From positions 3,467,501 to 3,531,500 of the forward strand of contig NZ_CP068023.1 in NCBI RefSeq assembly GCF_016695175.1: a stretch of DNA of 64,000 nt. Reading direction: 5' to 3'. Source of the stretch: Pseudoalteromonas sp. GCY. GTDB taxonomy: Bacteria > Pseudomonadota > Gammaproteobacteria > Enterobacterales > Alteromonadaceae. The notes below the pieces were generated by a model. That model did no database searches. It had not been told where the DNA came from and saw only the letters and a program-made list of their open reading frames with translations. Position 1 is the first letter of the stretch. Each line of letters begins with the position of its first letter. Positions 35,778-47,535 of this stretch are shown piece after piece. A program made the translations under genes and the position numbers.

Positions 35778-36884
35778 TTATGACTTCTCCAATAATGCAA
35801 TATCTTGTTCTGAAATAACGGGTCCGATACTATCTTGAATTCTTTCGCTGATCGGATTCTCTTCATGTTCAGTTAAAAAGTTTAATAGGCAACTACTGTA
35901 ATTCGTGGTCGCTTTGGCTAAGCGCTTACCATCTTTACTCCTCACGAGTACGGTATCTCCAACAGAAAACTCACCTTTTACTTCAGTGATTTCATCACCA
36001 CTTAACTGACCCACCACTTGATTTTCGCCTGAGCCATAATCGCTATCTACGACCAGCTCACCTTGCTCTGATGCTGTGTGAGTCATCCAATGCACCGCTT
36101 CTTGCATCGGTTTATCATAGGCTGTAAATACCGTGCCTGGATTTTTTCCCGCCAACAATAATTCAAAGGTTGTTTCTTCGAAGCCGTTAACAATATAGGT
36201 ATCTATACCGTGAGACGTCGCCTTTTCAGCAGCTTCGATTTTGGTTTTCATACCACCGGTGCCAACCTTACTCGTTGGACAACCTGCCATATCGTAGATT
36301 TCTTCAGTGATCTCTGTCACTTCTGAAATCAGTTCTGCATCAGCATGTAAGTTAGGGTTTTTGTTATATAAACCACTGACGTCGGAGCAAATAATTAGCC
36401 CGTCGGCATCTGCTGCCCCCGCTACCATGGCAGACAAATTATCGTTATCACCCACCTTCAAATCGTCTGTGGTCACGGTATCATTTTCATTGATGATAGG
36501 CAGTATTCCATGATCGAGTAAAGTGAATATTGTTTCACGAATACTGGTATATCGCTCCCTGTCACGCAGGTCGCCGTGAGTCAGCAATATCTGCGCCGAC
36601 GGGAAGTCGAAGAAACGGTCCCACGTAGCCATCATCTCGGTTTGGCCAGCTGCCGCCATCGCTTTTTTCACCGCAATGCTCGGCTGCTCTGAATTAGGAA
36701 ATAAGTGCGACCCTGCCGCGACTGAACCTGAAGAGACGAGGATCACTTCGATACCTCGGGCTCGACAACGCACGATGAATTGCGCGATGCTGAGTAAATA
36801 GCGGGATCGACACCCATCTTGCTCTGGCGCGATCAACGCACTCCCGATCTTGATTACTATACGTTTTGACTGTTTCATCGACAT
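35778..36884 (-). CDS. proB: Glutamate 5-kinase ProB
   Basis: A 368-residue amino-acid kinase for the first, proline-inhibited step of proline synthesis. The kinase domain has RIVIKIGSALI (start), VSSGSVAAG, LPIINENDTVTTDDLKVGDN (about 145-163) and CPTSKVGTGGMKTKIEAAE. A C-terminal PUA domain follows (about 275-360). The start is ATG 36884, with AGGA five bases upstream; a longer reading to 36908 lacks a better site and would exceed the usual 367 residues. The long gap upstream is described separately. Confidence 0.94.
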   Translation of the reverse strand: MSMKQSKRIVIKIGSALIAPEQDGCRSRYLLSIAQFIVRCRARGIEVILVSSGSVAAGSHLFPNSEQPSIAVKKAMAAAGQTEMMATWDRFFDFPSAQILLTHGDLRDRERYTSIRETIFTLLDHGILPIINENDTVTTDDLKVGDNDNLSAMVAGAADADGLIICSDVSGLYNKNPNLHADAELISEVTEITEEIYDMAGCPTSKVGTGGMKTKIEAAEKATSHGIDTYIVNGFEETTFELLLAGKNPGTVFTAYDKPMQEAVHWMTHTASEQGELVVDSDYGSGENQVVGQLSGDEITEVKGEFSVGDTVLVRSKDGKRLAKATTNYSSCLLNFLTEHEENPISERIQDSIGPVISEQDIALLEKS

Positions 36885-36908
36885 AAATTCCTGCATTAAA
36901 TTAACCAC

Positions 36909-37449
36909 CCACTCACGAGCTGGTACTCCAAATATCTCCTATTAAAAGACAACAGAAAGCGCAATGCATCGACCAAAAAGTCGGCAAATAGATAAAACAA
37001 ACAGACGTGCGACGGCGAAGACCTTAGTCCCATAATATCGCCACACATGCTAAACCCAGACACAGCAACAATCGTTAACTGGCTGACATTTCACTAATAG
37101 AAGATTGATTGTGACATCAAGTACTTAACCCTTGACGTCGAGCCGTTTCCAACAGGGCCACCATGGTTTGGTGCGGCCAGAAAGGCTGTACCGCAATGAA
37201 TAATTGCGTAATGAGTAGATTGTGAATGACGGCGCGATTTACTTCACGCCTTGAACGCTTACTACCTTAACGTAAGCTCGGGTAAGATTGCAACCCTATC
37301 CCATGTTAATTATTTATGACCACCATAAATCATTTTTATAATACCTTATTTTCAGTAATTTATTCACTTTACCCTCATTCGCGCTGTGTTATAACTGGAT
37401 GCTAGCTATACTGATAAAAATGTTGGAATAATCCAACCGGGGAGAATCT
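36909..37449. other. Hairpin-rich intergenic region between proB and the antiporter
   Basis: A gap of about 540 bp between divergent genes. It contains four stem-loop candidates: GACATCAAG/CTTGACGTC (37113-37139, 8 of 9), GGCCACCA...TGGTGCGGCC (37156-37178), CGCAAT/ATTGCG (37192-37208, 5-base loop) and CTTAC/GTAAG (37258-37276). A 50-codon minus-strand reading frame (about 36907-37059, beginning ATG-TGT-GGC) ends at the proB leader but has no ribosome site and no recognisable product. The region could be a structured leader of proB, a small RNA or a decayed repeat; nothing decides between these. Confidence 0.4.
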
Positions 37450-39321
37450 ATGTCAGCAATCTACATTGCAGGTATTGCAGTATGCTCTGTAATAGCACAA
37501 TGGCTTGCTTGGGCCTTTAAGGTTCCTGCAATTTTGTTTTTACTTCTTATTGGCCTTGCTTTGGGGCCATTTAGTGGCACGCTGGATCCAGATGCCTTAC
37601 TCGGGGATTTACTCTTTCCCGTCGTCTCACTTTCCGTTGCCGTTATCCTTTTTGAAGGTTCACTAACCCTGCATTTTAAAGAACTCAAAGGAATAGGTAA
37701 GGTCGTACGGAACCTTTGTTCTATTGGGATGTTGGCAACCTTTGCGGTGATAGCAACGACCGCAATTTTCGTGCTAGAGCTTAATTGGCAAGTTGCCGCC
37801 GTTTTGGGCGCAGTACTTGTCGTGACGGGTCCAACGGTTATTGCCCCAATGCTGAACGCAATGCGTCCAGACAAAGACATAGACCGTATTTTACGTTGGG
37901 AAGGTATAGTAATAGACCCAATTGGTGCGCTCTTTGCGGTACTCGTATTTGAAGCCGTCTCTTTAGTTGGTGGCGAAGGTATCTTCAGTCATACCTTGTG
38001 GGCGCTCGTATCAACGCTTGGTGTTGGGATCAGTATTGGCGTCGCATCAGGTTACCTCACCACTTACCTAATAAGAAAAGAGTGGCTTCCTTTCGAGCTT
38101 CACAAATTCGCGATTTTAGCGCTAGTGTTGTTTAGCTTTACGCTATCGAATCATCTGAGTCATGAGTCAGGCTTACTAGCCGTGACCATCTTTGGTATTT
38201 GGCTCGCTAACCAAGATGACTTGGAAATAGACTCAGTATTAGAGTTTAAAGAAGATCTCTCAATGATCCTGATTTCGAGCTTATTTATCTTACTCGCGGC
38301 ACGACTCAAGTTAGAAGATTTAATGCTGTTAGATACCGACGTCTTTATCTTTCTAGCTGTAGTATTATTTATTGCTCGACCGTTGTCGATATTCTTATCG
38401 ACGTTCAATACTGACTTACCGATAAAGTCTCGTATTCTGTTAAGCTGGATAGCTCCTCGAGGCATTGTTGCTGCAGCTGTAGGCTCAGTTTTTGCGCTGA
38501 GTATGACCAAATCACAGATAGCAGATGCGGATAAAATGGTGCCACTTATCTTCACCGTCATCATTGTTACCGTGGTACTACAAAGCCTAACGGCAACGCC
38601 ATTCGCACGTCTTTTAGGAGTGCGTCAACCAAAGCCCAATACCTTACTTATCATTGGTGCAAACCATGTAGCTAGAGCGGTGGCTAAAGGCTTAAAAGAC
38701 CAAAATATTGATGTTTATCTCTCCGATCCCGCATGGGAAAACTGCAAGATGGCGAGAATGGACGGACTGCCTTGTTACTATGGTAACCCACAGTCGGAAC
38801 ATGCAGAGCGTTACCTCCCGTTGACCAGCTTAAAGTCAGTGCTAGCGCTTTCACCTAACCGTCATCACAACGCTTTAGGTGTACAGTACTTTTCTCACTT
38901 ACTTGGCGATCAATGTGTTTATTCGCTCAAATCATCCACTAACCACGCCAAAGCAAACAAAGATAGCGCCACTTTCCTTTCTCGCCAAATCTTGTTTGGT
39001 GACGAAGGTAATTACGCCAAGCTAAGTAGCATGATGGCTAAGGGCGGCAAAGTGAGTGTAACGCGGATCTCAGAAGAGTTTAAATGGGAACAGTATAAAG
39101 AGGTTAACAGTGAAGCAATCCCACTGTTTGTACTCACAGAGCAGAACAAAGATGAGGAGCCTATCTTGATCCGCCCGTTTACCTCTGACATGAAAAAGCT
39201 TCCAGAAGAAGGCGACCGCGTATTAGCGTTGCAACCGCCTAAGTTAACGGTGCTTAAAGATCCAAATGCGAATAAAGAAGGCCAAATTGGTGCAAAGCTT
39301 AGCAGCCAGCAAATTACTTAA
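37450..39321 (+). CDS. CPA1-type Na+(K+)/H+ antiporter with C-terminal NAD-binding-like domain
   Basis: A 623-residue inner-membrane antiporter. Twelve or so hydrophobic helices fill residues 1-395, including LLIGLALGPFSG, VVTGPTVIAPML and LLSWIAPRGIVAAAVGSVFA, as in NhaP/CvrA-type CPA1 exchangers. A cytosolic TrkA-N-like Rossmann segment starts at about 399 (LLIIGANHVARAVAKGL). It probably contributes to Na+ or K+ and pH homeostasis; the ion is not determined. The SD GGGGAG lies just upstream of the ATG at 37450. A terminator follows. Confidence 0.85.
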   Translation: MSAIYIAGIAVCSVIAQWLAWAFKVPAILFLLLIGLALGPFSGTLDPDALLGDLLFPVVSLSVAVILFEGSLTLHFKELKGIGKVVRNLCSIGMLATFAVIATTAIFVLELNWQVAAVLGAVLVVTGPTVIAPMLNAMRPDKDIDRILRWEGIVIDPIGALFAVLVFEAVSLVGGEGIFSHTLWALVSTLGVGISIGVASGYLTTYLIRKEWLPFELHKFAILALVLFSFTLSNHLSHESGLLAVTIFGIWLANQDDLEIDSVLEFKEDLSMILISSLFILLAARLKLEDLMLLDTDVFIFLAVVLFIARPLSIFLSTFNTDLPIKSRILLSWIAPRGIVAAAVGSVFALSMTKSQIADADKMVPLIFTVIIVTVVLQSLTATPFARLLGVRQPKPNTLLIIGANHVARAVAKGLKDQNIDVYLSDPAWENCKMARMDGLPCYYGNPQSEHAERYLPLTSLKSVLALSPNRHHNALGVQYFSHLLGDQCVYSLKSSTNHAKANKDSATFLSRQILFGDEGNYAKLSSMMAKGGKVSVTRISEEFKWEQYKEVNSEAIPLFVLTEQNKDEEPILIRPFTSDMKKLPEEGDRVLALQPPKLTVLKDPNANKEGQIGAKLSSQQIT

Positions 39322-39375
39322 CCTGAGATTTGGATTAGGAATAAGCAAGCTAACATGCTCTATTTAGAAACAAGC

Positions 39376-39405
39376 AAAGCGGCATAACTCACGCCGCTTT
39401 TACTT
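39376..39405 (+). terminator. Terminator of the antiporter gene
   Basis: AAAGCGGC and GCCGCTTT pair with a 9-base loop, followed by TTACTTT, 54 bp past the stop. Confidence 0.7.
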
Positions 39406-39465
39406 TCCACTCACAACCCACAGAAGTAATACCTATTGATTCAACGGAGTTAGCCTAAGCTCGGG

Positions 39466-40104
39466 TTATATAGGCAATCTAGCGCGCTTTACCACGCTAT
39501 CAGGCATTTTATTTGCCAATTGCCCTAGTGCTACCTGAATTCGCTTATGTAGCTTTTTATCTGCAACTGCGGAATGGAACAGCCATCTATAGGCATCTTC
39601 ATAATCTCTAGGACTACCATGACCTTGATTAAATACATCTACGAGTCTTAATTGAGCGTTTAAGTTGCCAAGTGCTGCGGCCTCTCTCAGATAGGTTACC
39701 GCCATCGCTTTATCTTCTTGCACTAACTGGCCAACATCATAGTAACGACCTAATTGTTCAAGCGCCGCGGCAAGGCCCTGCTCTGCTGCCCTTTTCATAT
39801 AATAAAGGCCAAGTTCAACATCTCTATCTACACACACAGCATAAGCTAGCATGTCACCATAGAGAAATTGATACGAAGGCAGCGCCATAATTTCAGCACG
39901 CGCTTCAATATCTTTAACCAGCTGACACTCATCCGCTTTAACCCGAGCAAGGTGTTGATTTTTTTCAATGAGCGCTAGTAGCTCTTGCTGCGTATACAAA
40001 GGCACAGCTTCGATAGCCTCTTCGGCAGATACTTTGCTCTGTATACTGAGACTTAAGGAAACACTCAATGCTGAAGCTGCAAAATAACGAAGTAAGTAAT
40101 TCAT
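39466..40104 (-). CDS. Exported Sel1-repeat protein
   Basis: A 212-residue protein with a signal peptide (residues 1-27, ending near SKVSAEE) and two to three Sel1/TPR-like repeats: LGLYYMKRAAEQGLAAALEQ (about 97-116), AVTYLREAAALGNLNAQLRL (about 134-153), and RDYEDAYRWLFHSAVADKKL. Such helical repeats mediate protein interactions. The partner is not evident from neighbours. It stands alone with its own flanking intergenic regions. Confidence 0.75.
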   Translation of the reverse strand: MNYLLRYFAASALSVSLSLSIQSKVSAEEAIEAVPLYTQQELLALIEKNQHLARVKADECQLVKDIEARAEIMALPSYQFLYGDMLAYAVCVDRDVELGLYYMKRAAEQGLAAALEQLGRYYDVGQLVQEDKAMAVTYLREAAALGNLNAQLRLVDVFNQGHGSPRDYEDAYRWLFHSAVADKKLHKRIQVALGQLANKMPDSVVKRARLPI

Positions 40105-40298
40105 CGAAGACCCATCAAAGTAAAGCTGATTGTTTAACTATAGCAGGCTGCAAAGGCAAATTACTTGCTTTGCAGCAACATCGACACTCAAATTTGATTA
40201 AGCATTATTCACGCCAAAGCGAAGGCTAATTTTATCATATGAGCAAACATTCGCTTACTTATCGGCAGGAAGATAAAAACTTGTAGGGTAATAGACAC

Positions 40299-40326
40299 AA
40301 AAAAAGCTGCCGTAGCAGCTTTTTTC
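40299..40326 (-). terminator. Intrinsic terminator of purA
   Basis: AAAAAGCTGC and GCAGCTTTTT pair around CGTA, with A/T runs on both sides, 21 bp past the purA stop. Confidence 0.85.
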
Positions 40327-40346
40327 TTTATCAATCGACAGCAGGA

Positions 40347-42002
<1,656 letters not shown>

Positions 42003-43058
42003 CTATAGCTCTAAATCGTCTTCAACTTCAGCAAGGCCTTTATCTTCTCCCTCTTCAGGCATAATAACCGCTTGCGCTAGGAGCATTTCTCTCAACTTGC
42101 CTTCAATTTCGTTGGCAATCTCAACATTTTCTTTTAAAAACTTAATTGAGTTTGCTTTACCCTGACCAATCTTATTGCCGTTGTAGCTAAACCAAGCACC
42201 CGCTTTATCAACCAGTTTGTGTTTCACACCTAAGTCTATCAACTCACCTTGTTTCGACGTACCTTCACCGTACATGATGATGAACTCAGCTTGCTTAAAT
42301 GGTGGTGCTACTTTGTTTTTCACAACCTTAACGCGAGTTTCGTTACCAACAACCTCATCACCTTCTTTCACTGAACCGATACGACGAATATCAAGACGTA
42401 CGGATGCATAGAATTTAAGTGCGTTACCACCAGTTGTGGTTTCAGGGTTGCCAAACATCACGCCAATCTTCATACGAATTTGGTTGATGAAAATACATAA
42501 TGTGTTCGAACGTTTGATATTAGCTGTAAGCTTACGCAATGCTTGTGACATGAGTCGAGCCTGCAAGCCAACGTGTGAGTCACCCATATCGCCTTCGATT
42601 TCAGCTTTAGGGGTAAGTGCTGCTACCGAGTCAATAACAACCAAATCAACCGCGCCAGAACGAACTAACATGTCACAAATTTCAAGCGCTTGTTCACCGG
42701 TGTCAGGCTGTGATACTAATAGCTCATCAACATTAACGCCTAGCTTTTCAGCATAGATTGGATCGAGTGCGTGTTCAGCATCAACGAACGCACATGTTTT
42801 ACCAAGCTTCTGCGCCTCTGCAATCGCTTGTAATGTTAGCGTTGTTTTACCTGATGATTCTGGACCATAGATTTCAACAATACGACCAGTTGGTAAGCCG
42901 CCGATACCAAGTGCAATATCCAGACCTAGTGAACCAGTTGAGATGGCTTCAATATCTAGCGCCTTGTTCTCACCCAGTTTCATGATTGAGCCTTTACCAA
43001 ACTGACGCTCAATTTGTGATAGTGCTGCGTCTAATGCCTTTTGCTTGTTATCGTTCAT
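42003..43058 (-). CDS. recA: Recombinase RecA
   Basis: A 351-residue strand-exchange and SOS co-protease protein. Walker A is GPESSGKT (about 66-73), Walker [21 protein letters not shown], then loop L2 region [20 protein letters not shown], and an acidic C-terminal tail. The ATG at 43058 has GGAG six bases upstream, preferred over an ATG four codons earlier. The promoter overlaps a LexA box. It lies downstream of pncC as in E. coli, but recX does not follow. Confidence 0.98.
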   Translation of the reverse strand: MNDNKQKALDAALSQIERQFGKGSIMKLGENKALDIEAISTGSLGLDIALGIGGLPTGRIVEIYGPESSGKTTLTLQAIAEAQKLGKTCAFVDAEHALDPIYAEKLGVNVDELLVSQPDTGEQALEICDMLVRSGAVDLVVIDSVAALTPKAEIEGDMGDSHVGLQARLMSQALRKLTANIKRSNTLCIFINQIRMKIGVMFGNPETTTGGNALKFYASVRLDIRRIGSVKEGDEVVGNETRVKVVKNKVAPPFKQAEFIIMYGEGTSKQGELIDLGVKHKLVDKAGAWFSYNGNKIGQGKANSIKFLKENVEIANEIEGKLREMLLAQAVIMPEEGEDKGLAEVEDDLEL

Positions 43059-43088
43059 TTGCTTCTCCAATTCAGCGTAATGACACCT

Positions 43089-43116
43089 AGTATACTGTAT
43101 GAAATTACAGTATCAA
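43089..43116 (-). promoter_or_regulatory. recA promoter overlapped by a LexA (SOS) box
   Basis: On the minus strand TTGATA (43111-43116) and TATACT (43089-43094) are spaced by 16 bases. The LexA site TACTG...CAGTA at 43093-43112 contains CTGT-N8-ACAG and fills the spacer, so LexA would block RNA polymerase. Confidence 0.85.
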
Positions 43117-43124
43117 GTAGAATT

Positions 43125-43616
43125 TTATGATTTTACCATCGCTATAGTATTTTTTAATGCGAATTCAATAGCTTGAACTCTTACTTCGGCCCTACTTCCA
43201 GTAAATACTTGGTGAAATGCCTGAACTTTTTCACTATTTGCAATAGCAAACCATACAGTACCTACGGGCTTATCAACACTGCCCCCTGTTGGTCCTGCGA
43301 TACCAGACACAGCAATAGCAACTTCAGCATGGGCTGCCTGCTGAGCGCCTTTGACCATTTCCAAAACCGTTTGCTCGCTCACTGCACCAAATTGCGTTAG
43401 GGTTTGTTGCGATACTCCCAATAATTCATGCTTAGCTTGATTACTGTATGTCACAAAACAACGTTCTATATATGCAGAGCTCCCCGGCGTATCTGTTAAC
43501 GCATAACTCACCCCACCACCCGTACATGACTCTGCGGTAGTGATTGTTACGCCGTTATTCGTTAGAATAGCGCCCAATTGTGCCGCATATTCGGCTATCT
43601 CTTTGTAGTGCTCCAT
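43125..43616 (-). CDS. pncC: Nicotinamide-nucleotide amidase PncC (CinA C-terminal type)
   Basis: A 163-residue stand-alone CinA C-terminal domain. Signatures: TAESCTGGGVSYALTDTPGS (about 27-46), FVTYSNQAKHELLGVS and AIAVSGIAGPTGGSVDKPVG (about 107-126). PncC deamidates NMN to nicotinic acid mononucleotide in the pyridine nucleotide cycle. It is divergent from mutS (24-bp gap) and immediately upstream of recA, the order seen in enterobacteria. Confidence 0.92.
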   Translation of the reverse strand: MEHYKEIAEYAAQLGAILTNNGVTITTAESCTGGGVSYALTDTPGSSAYIERCFVTYSNQAKHELLGVSQQTLTQFGAVSEQTVLEMVKGAQQAAHAEVAIAVSGIAGPTGGSVDKPVGTVWFAIANSEKVQAFHQVFTGSRAEVRVQAIEFALKNTIAMVKS

Positions 43617-43640
43617 AGGAAAACCTTTTAGGTATCAACA

Positions 43641-46232
43641 ATGTCGTCAGATCTTTATTCAGAACACACTATAAACCAACAAACCCCAATGATGCAGCAA
43701 TACCTGCGAATTAAAGCTCAGCATCAAGAAATCTTGCTGTTCTATCGCATGGGCGACTTTTATGAACTTTTCTTTGACGATGCCATCAGAGCGGCGCAGC
43801 TTCTTGATATTTCTCAAACCTATCGCGGTAAAGCCGGTGGCAATCCAATTCCAATGGCAGGTGTTCCCTATCATGCAGTTGAAAACTACCTAGCTCGATT
43901 GGTACAACTGGGTGAATCTGTTGCTATTTGTGAGCAAGTTGGTGACCCTGCGACCAGTAAAGGTCCTGTAGAACGTAAAGTTGTGCGTATTGTTACTCCA
44001 GGTACCGTCACCGACGAAGCACTATTGCAAGAACGCCAAGATAATTTACTTGCGGCGGTCTACCAACATCCAAAAAACTTAGGTTATGGCGTTGCCTATC
44101 TTGATATTAACTCGGGCCGATTTAATATCGTAGAGCTACAGACTGACGAAGCACTTAATTCCACGTTACAGCGCTTGCAGCCCGCAGAATTGTTATATCC
44201 AGAATCATTTCAGAACCTTTTAGTGCTAGAAAGCATTAAAGGCAGTCGTCGCCGCCCGGATTGGGAGTTTGATTTAGACACTGCAAAGCATTTACTTTGT
44301 CAGCAGTTTGAAACCCGCGACTTAGTCGGTTTTGGTGTCGACAATGCCAATATGGGTTTAATCGCTGCAGGTTGTGTCATGCAATACGTGAAAGACACGC
44401 AACGCACCGCATTACCTCATATTCGTGCGATCACGCTCGAAAAGAATGAGCACGCGGTGATCTTAGATGCCGCGACGCGCAAAAACTTAGAGCTGACACT
44501 GAACCTCTCTGGCGGTGTTGAAAACACCTTAGCGCAGATTTTAGATAAGTCTTCAACGGCCATGGGTTCGCGCTTACTAAAACGCCGCATTCATACGCCC
44601 GTGCGCGAACGCAAAGAGCTCAATGCTCGACTCAATGCGATTGCGAGCCTTATCGAACAACAACTATGCATGGAAGTTTACGACGCACTAAAACACATTG
44701 GCGATATTGAACGAGTCGTAGCCCGGTTAGCGTTGTTTACCGCTCGTCCGCGTGATCTAACACGCTTAAGAAGTGCATTACAAGCGTTACCGCCACTGCA
44801 TGAGATATTACAAGATGCGACGGATGCGAGACTTCAGTCTATCATTAGCCACTCACCGGCATTACCTAAGTTACAAGATTTGTTAGAACGAGCGGTTATC
44901 GACAATCCCCCTGTTCTCATTCGTGATGGAGGGGTGATAGCACAGGGCTACAATGCAGAGCTTGACGAGCTACGCGCATTAAGCGCAGGTGCCACGGATA
45001 TATTAGAAAAACTTGAAGAAAGAGAGCGCGAACGCACAGGGATCTCGACATTAAAAATTGGGTATAACCGCGTTCATGGATTTTATATTGAGATCAGCCG
45101 CGCCAATTCGCACTTAGTGCCTGCGGAATACATTCGCAGACAAACACTGAAAAATAACGAACGCTATATTATTCCTGAGCTAAAAGAGCATGAAGACAAA
45201 GTGCTTGGAAGCCAATCGAAAGCACTAGCACTTGAAAAGCGACTATATGAAGAGCTCTTTGAACTCATTGCACCTTATATTGAACAATTGCAAGTAATGG
45301 CAGCAGCACTTGCGGATTTGGACGTACTAAACACCTTAGCAGAACGTGCTCAGACACTAGACTATTGCAAGCCCACGCTTACCGAAGGCACTGAAATTGA
45401 TTTAGTGGATGGTCGCCATCCAGTCGTAGAACAAGTAAGTAAAGAGCCATTCATTGCCAACCCAGTAAAACTCAACGATGAACGTAAAATGCTCATTATC
45501 ACTGGGCCAAATATGGGTGGTAAATCGACCTATATGCGTCAAACCGCGTTAATTGTGTTGATGGCGCATATTGGCAGCTATGTACCGGCAAGCGCAGCCA
45601 CCATCGGAATTGTCGATCGTATTTTTACTCGCATTGGTGCAAGTGATGACCTTGCCTCTGGGCGCTCAACCTTTATGGTTGAAATGACCGAAACTGCAAC
45701 CATTTTAAACAATGCAACCGCCCAATCATTGGTGCTAATGGACGAAATTGGTCGCGGGACAAGCACCTATGACGGTTTATCACTCGCTTATGCGACAGCG
45801 GATTATCTCGCCAGCAAAATTGCAGCAAAAACACTGTTTGCTACTCATTATTTTGAGTTAACCGAATTGGCTGAGCAACAAGCAGGCCTTGTTAATGTGC
45901 ATTTGGATGCCGTTGAACATAACGATACCATTGCCTTCAAACACACCGTGATGGAAGGGGCTGCAAGTAAGAGTTTTGGTTTACAGGTAGCAAGTCTTGC
46001 CGGTGTGCCAAAAGCGGTGATTAAGTTGGCGAAACAGAAACTCGCTTTGTTAGAGCAACATCAGAGTGTCGTTGGCGATAAGCCTGTTCATGTTGCCGCG
46101 CCTGTACAGCAGAGCTTAATGCTTGCCAATGAGCCTTCTGAGGTTGAAGCGCTACTTGCAGATATGGATCCCGATGATATGACACCGAAGCAAGCTCATG
46201 CTTTGCTATATCAACTTAAATCTATGCTATAG
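43641..46232 (+). CDS. mutS: DNA mismatch repair protein MutS
   Basis: An 863-residue mismatch sensor. The mismatch-binding domain carries the Phe-x-Glu motif in [15 protein letters not shown] (about 34-48). The ATPase domain has Walker [20 protein letters not shown] (about 618-636), Walker [18 protein letters not shown] (about 697-713) and the helix-turn-helix. The C-terminal end (about 840-863: [20 protein letters not shown]) matches the tetramerisation region. The length is normal. No mutL lies in the window. Confidence 0.98.
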   Translation: MSSDLYSEHTINQQTPMMQQYLRIKAQHQEILLFYRMGDFYELFFDDAIRAAQLLDISQTYRGKAGGNPIPMAGVPYHAVENYLARLVQLGESVAICEQVGDPATSKGPVERKVVRIVTPGTVTDEALLQERQDNLLAAVYQHPKNLGYGVAYLDINSGRFNIVELQTDEALNSTLQRLQPAELLYPESFQNLLVLESIKGSRRRPDWEFDLDTAKHLLCQQFETRDLVGFGVDNANMGLIAAGCVMQYVKDTQRTALPHIRAITLEKNEHAVILDAATRKNLELTLNLSGGVENTLAQILDKSSTAMGSRLLKRRIHTPVRERKELNARLNAIASLIEQQLCMEVYDALKHIGDIERVVARLALFTARPRDLTRLRSALQALPPLHEILQDATDARLQSIISHSPALPKLQDLLERAVIDNPPVLIRDGGVIAQGYNAELDELRALSAGATDILEKLEERERERTGISTLKIGYNRVHGFYIEISRANSHLVPAEYIRRQTLKNNERYIIPELKEHEDKVLGSQSKALALEKRLYEELFELIAPYIEQLQVMAAALADLDVLNTLAERAQTLDYCKPTLTEGTEIDLVDGRHPVVEQVSKEPFIANPVKLNDERKMLIITGPNMGGKSTYMRQTALIVLMAHIGSYVPASAATIGIVDRIFTRIGASDDLASGRSTFMVEMTETATILNNATAQSLVLMDEIGRGTSTYDGLSLAYATADYLASKIAAKTLFATHYFELTELAEQQAGLVNVHLDAVEHNDTIAFKHTVMEGAASKSFGLQVASLAGVPKAVIKLAKQKLALLEQHQSVVGDKPVHVAAPVQQSLMLANEPSEVEALLADMDPDDMTPKQAHALLYQLKSML

Positions 46233-46237
46233 AAAGT

Positions 46238-46264
46238 AAAAAGCGGCTAAAAGCCGCTTTTTTA
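46238..46264. terminator. Convergent terminator of mutS and the fadL-like gene
   Basis: AAAAAGCGGC and GCCGCTTTTT pair around a TAAAA-type loop with T-runs on both strands, between convergent genes. Confidence 0.85.
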
Positions 46265-46278
46265 ATGTTCTCTTACAA

Positions 46279-47535
46279 TTAGAACTTGTGGTTATACTGA
46301 AGACCAAAGATCATCGCATGACCTTTAGAGCGATAGCCCCACTCACTGAATCTGTCAGCTTCAGTGAAAGTTTGTGTTTTACCTCTTAAAACACTGATCC
46401 CGAAATCTACAGTTGCTTGGTTAGCAAGTGTATACTCCGCACCAAATGAGTACCAAGTACGGTCTGTATCAGGAATTGAGATAGACAGATGGTTTTCATC
46501 CGCTGGTGACTCATCATACGCCATACCTGCACGTAGTTTCACCGCATTACTAAGCTGATAGTCAGCACCAACTGCAAAACGTAATGAATTAGAGAAATTC
46601 TCTTCTTTAGTGAATACTGAACCTGCGCTACCAACTACAGCTTCAAGTTCATCAAAACTATTCCAGCCGGTCCAAAGTACGCTGTAGTGTAGTGAGGTTT
46701 CTTGGTTTAGTTTATGAGAACCTGAGATCTCAGCGATCGCAGGTAACGTTACATCTACTGAACCTGGTAGTGACGCGCCATTCAAGCCGCCCATCGCTGC
46801 TGGTAAGTCGTTACTAAAGTGACCATCAAATGTGATATCTGTTTCACTGCGGTAATGAAAGCCGATTAGGTTGTTTTCATCAATTTGATAAGCAACGCCT
46901 AGGTTCCAACCAAAGCCATAATCGTCACCTTCTAAATGTACTGCTTGAGTACTTGCTGGCAAACCTGTCGTTGTCGCACCAAGGTTACGGACGATTTTAG
47001 CATCGGCATAAACTTCATTAATACCAAACGCTACGCTCCATTGCTCATCAATTTGGTAAGCAGCAGAAATACCTAAATTAACAGTCTTAATTTCAGTTTC
47101 ACCCGCGATTTGGCCAGCAACGTAATCCTTATCGAATTCAGTAGATAAGCCAAACTGTGAATAAATACCTGCACCAATCGACCATTGGTCATTATATTTG
47201 TGTGTTGCATAAATAGCAGGAATAATAGCACTTGGTGCAATACTATTGTCATTTAACGCTGACGCAGGGATACCATTGCTAGTACCTGTTCCCGTCAGGC
47301 TTACGTCCGGTTGAACATACATAGCTGCTACTGATAATTGCGTGCCCGATAGCTTACCCATCAATGCAGGGTTACGCGCTACCACTGACGCATCGTCGGC
47401 TGCAGATGCTTCACCCGCATAAGCACGACCAAGGCCAGATACGTTTTGTTCCGCAAGTTGGAAGGCGGCAGCTAGTGCTTGTGATGACGATAAAATCGCA
47501 CCTGATGCGATAAGACCTAATAATACTTTGTTCAT
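46279..47535 (-). CDS. fadL: FadL-family outer membrane long-chain fatty acid transporter
   Basis: A 418-residue outer membrane barrel. The signal peptide (KVLLGLIASGAILSSSQALA) is followed by the mature start AAFQLAEQNVSGLGRAYAGE, the plug motif typical of FadL/TodX proteins. Next come ASAADDASVVARNPALMGKL and many alternating strands ending in GLQYNHKF with a C-terminal aromatic residue. It takes up hydrophobic compounds; fatty acids are most likely. GGGG lies before the ATG. The upstream gap has a CTCATC-G-GATGAG palindrome at 47781. Confidence 0.88.
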   Translation of the reverse strand: MNKVLLGLIASGAILSSSQALAAAFQLAEQNVSGLGRAYAGEASAADDASVVARNPALMGKLSGTQLSVAAMYVQPDVSLTGTGTSNGIPASALNDNSIAPSAIIPAIYATHKYNDQWSIGAGIYSQFGLSTEFDKDYVAGQIAGETEIKTVNLGISAAYQIDEQWSVAFGINEVYADAKIVRNLGATTTGLPASTQAVHLEGDDYGFGWNLGVAYQIDENNLIGFHYRSETDITFDGHFSNDLPAAMGGLNGASLPGSVDVTLPAIAEISGSHKLNQETSLHYSVLWTGWNSFDELEAVVGSAGSVFTKEENFSNSLRFAVGADYQLSNAVKLRAGMAYDESPADENHLSISIPDTDRTWYSFGAEYTLANQATVDFGISVLRGKTQTFTEADRFSEWGYRSKGHAMIFGLQYNHKF

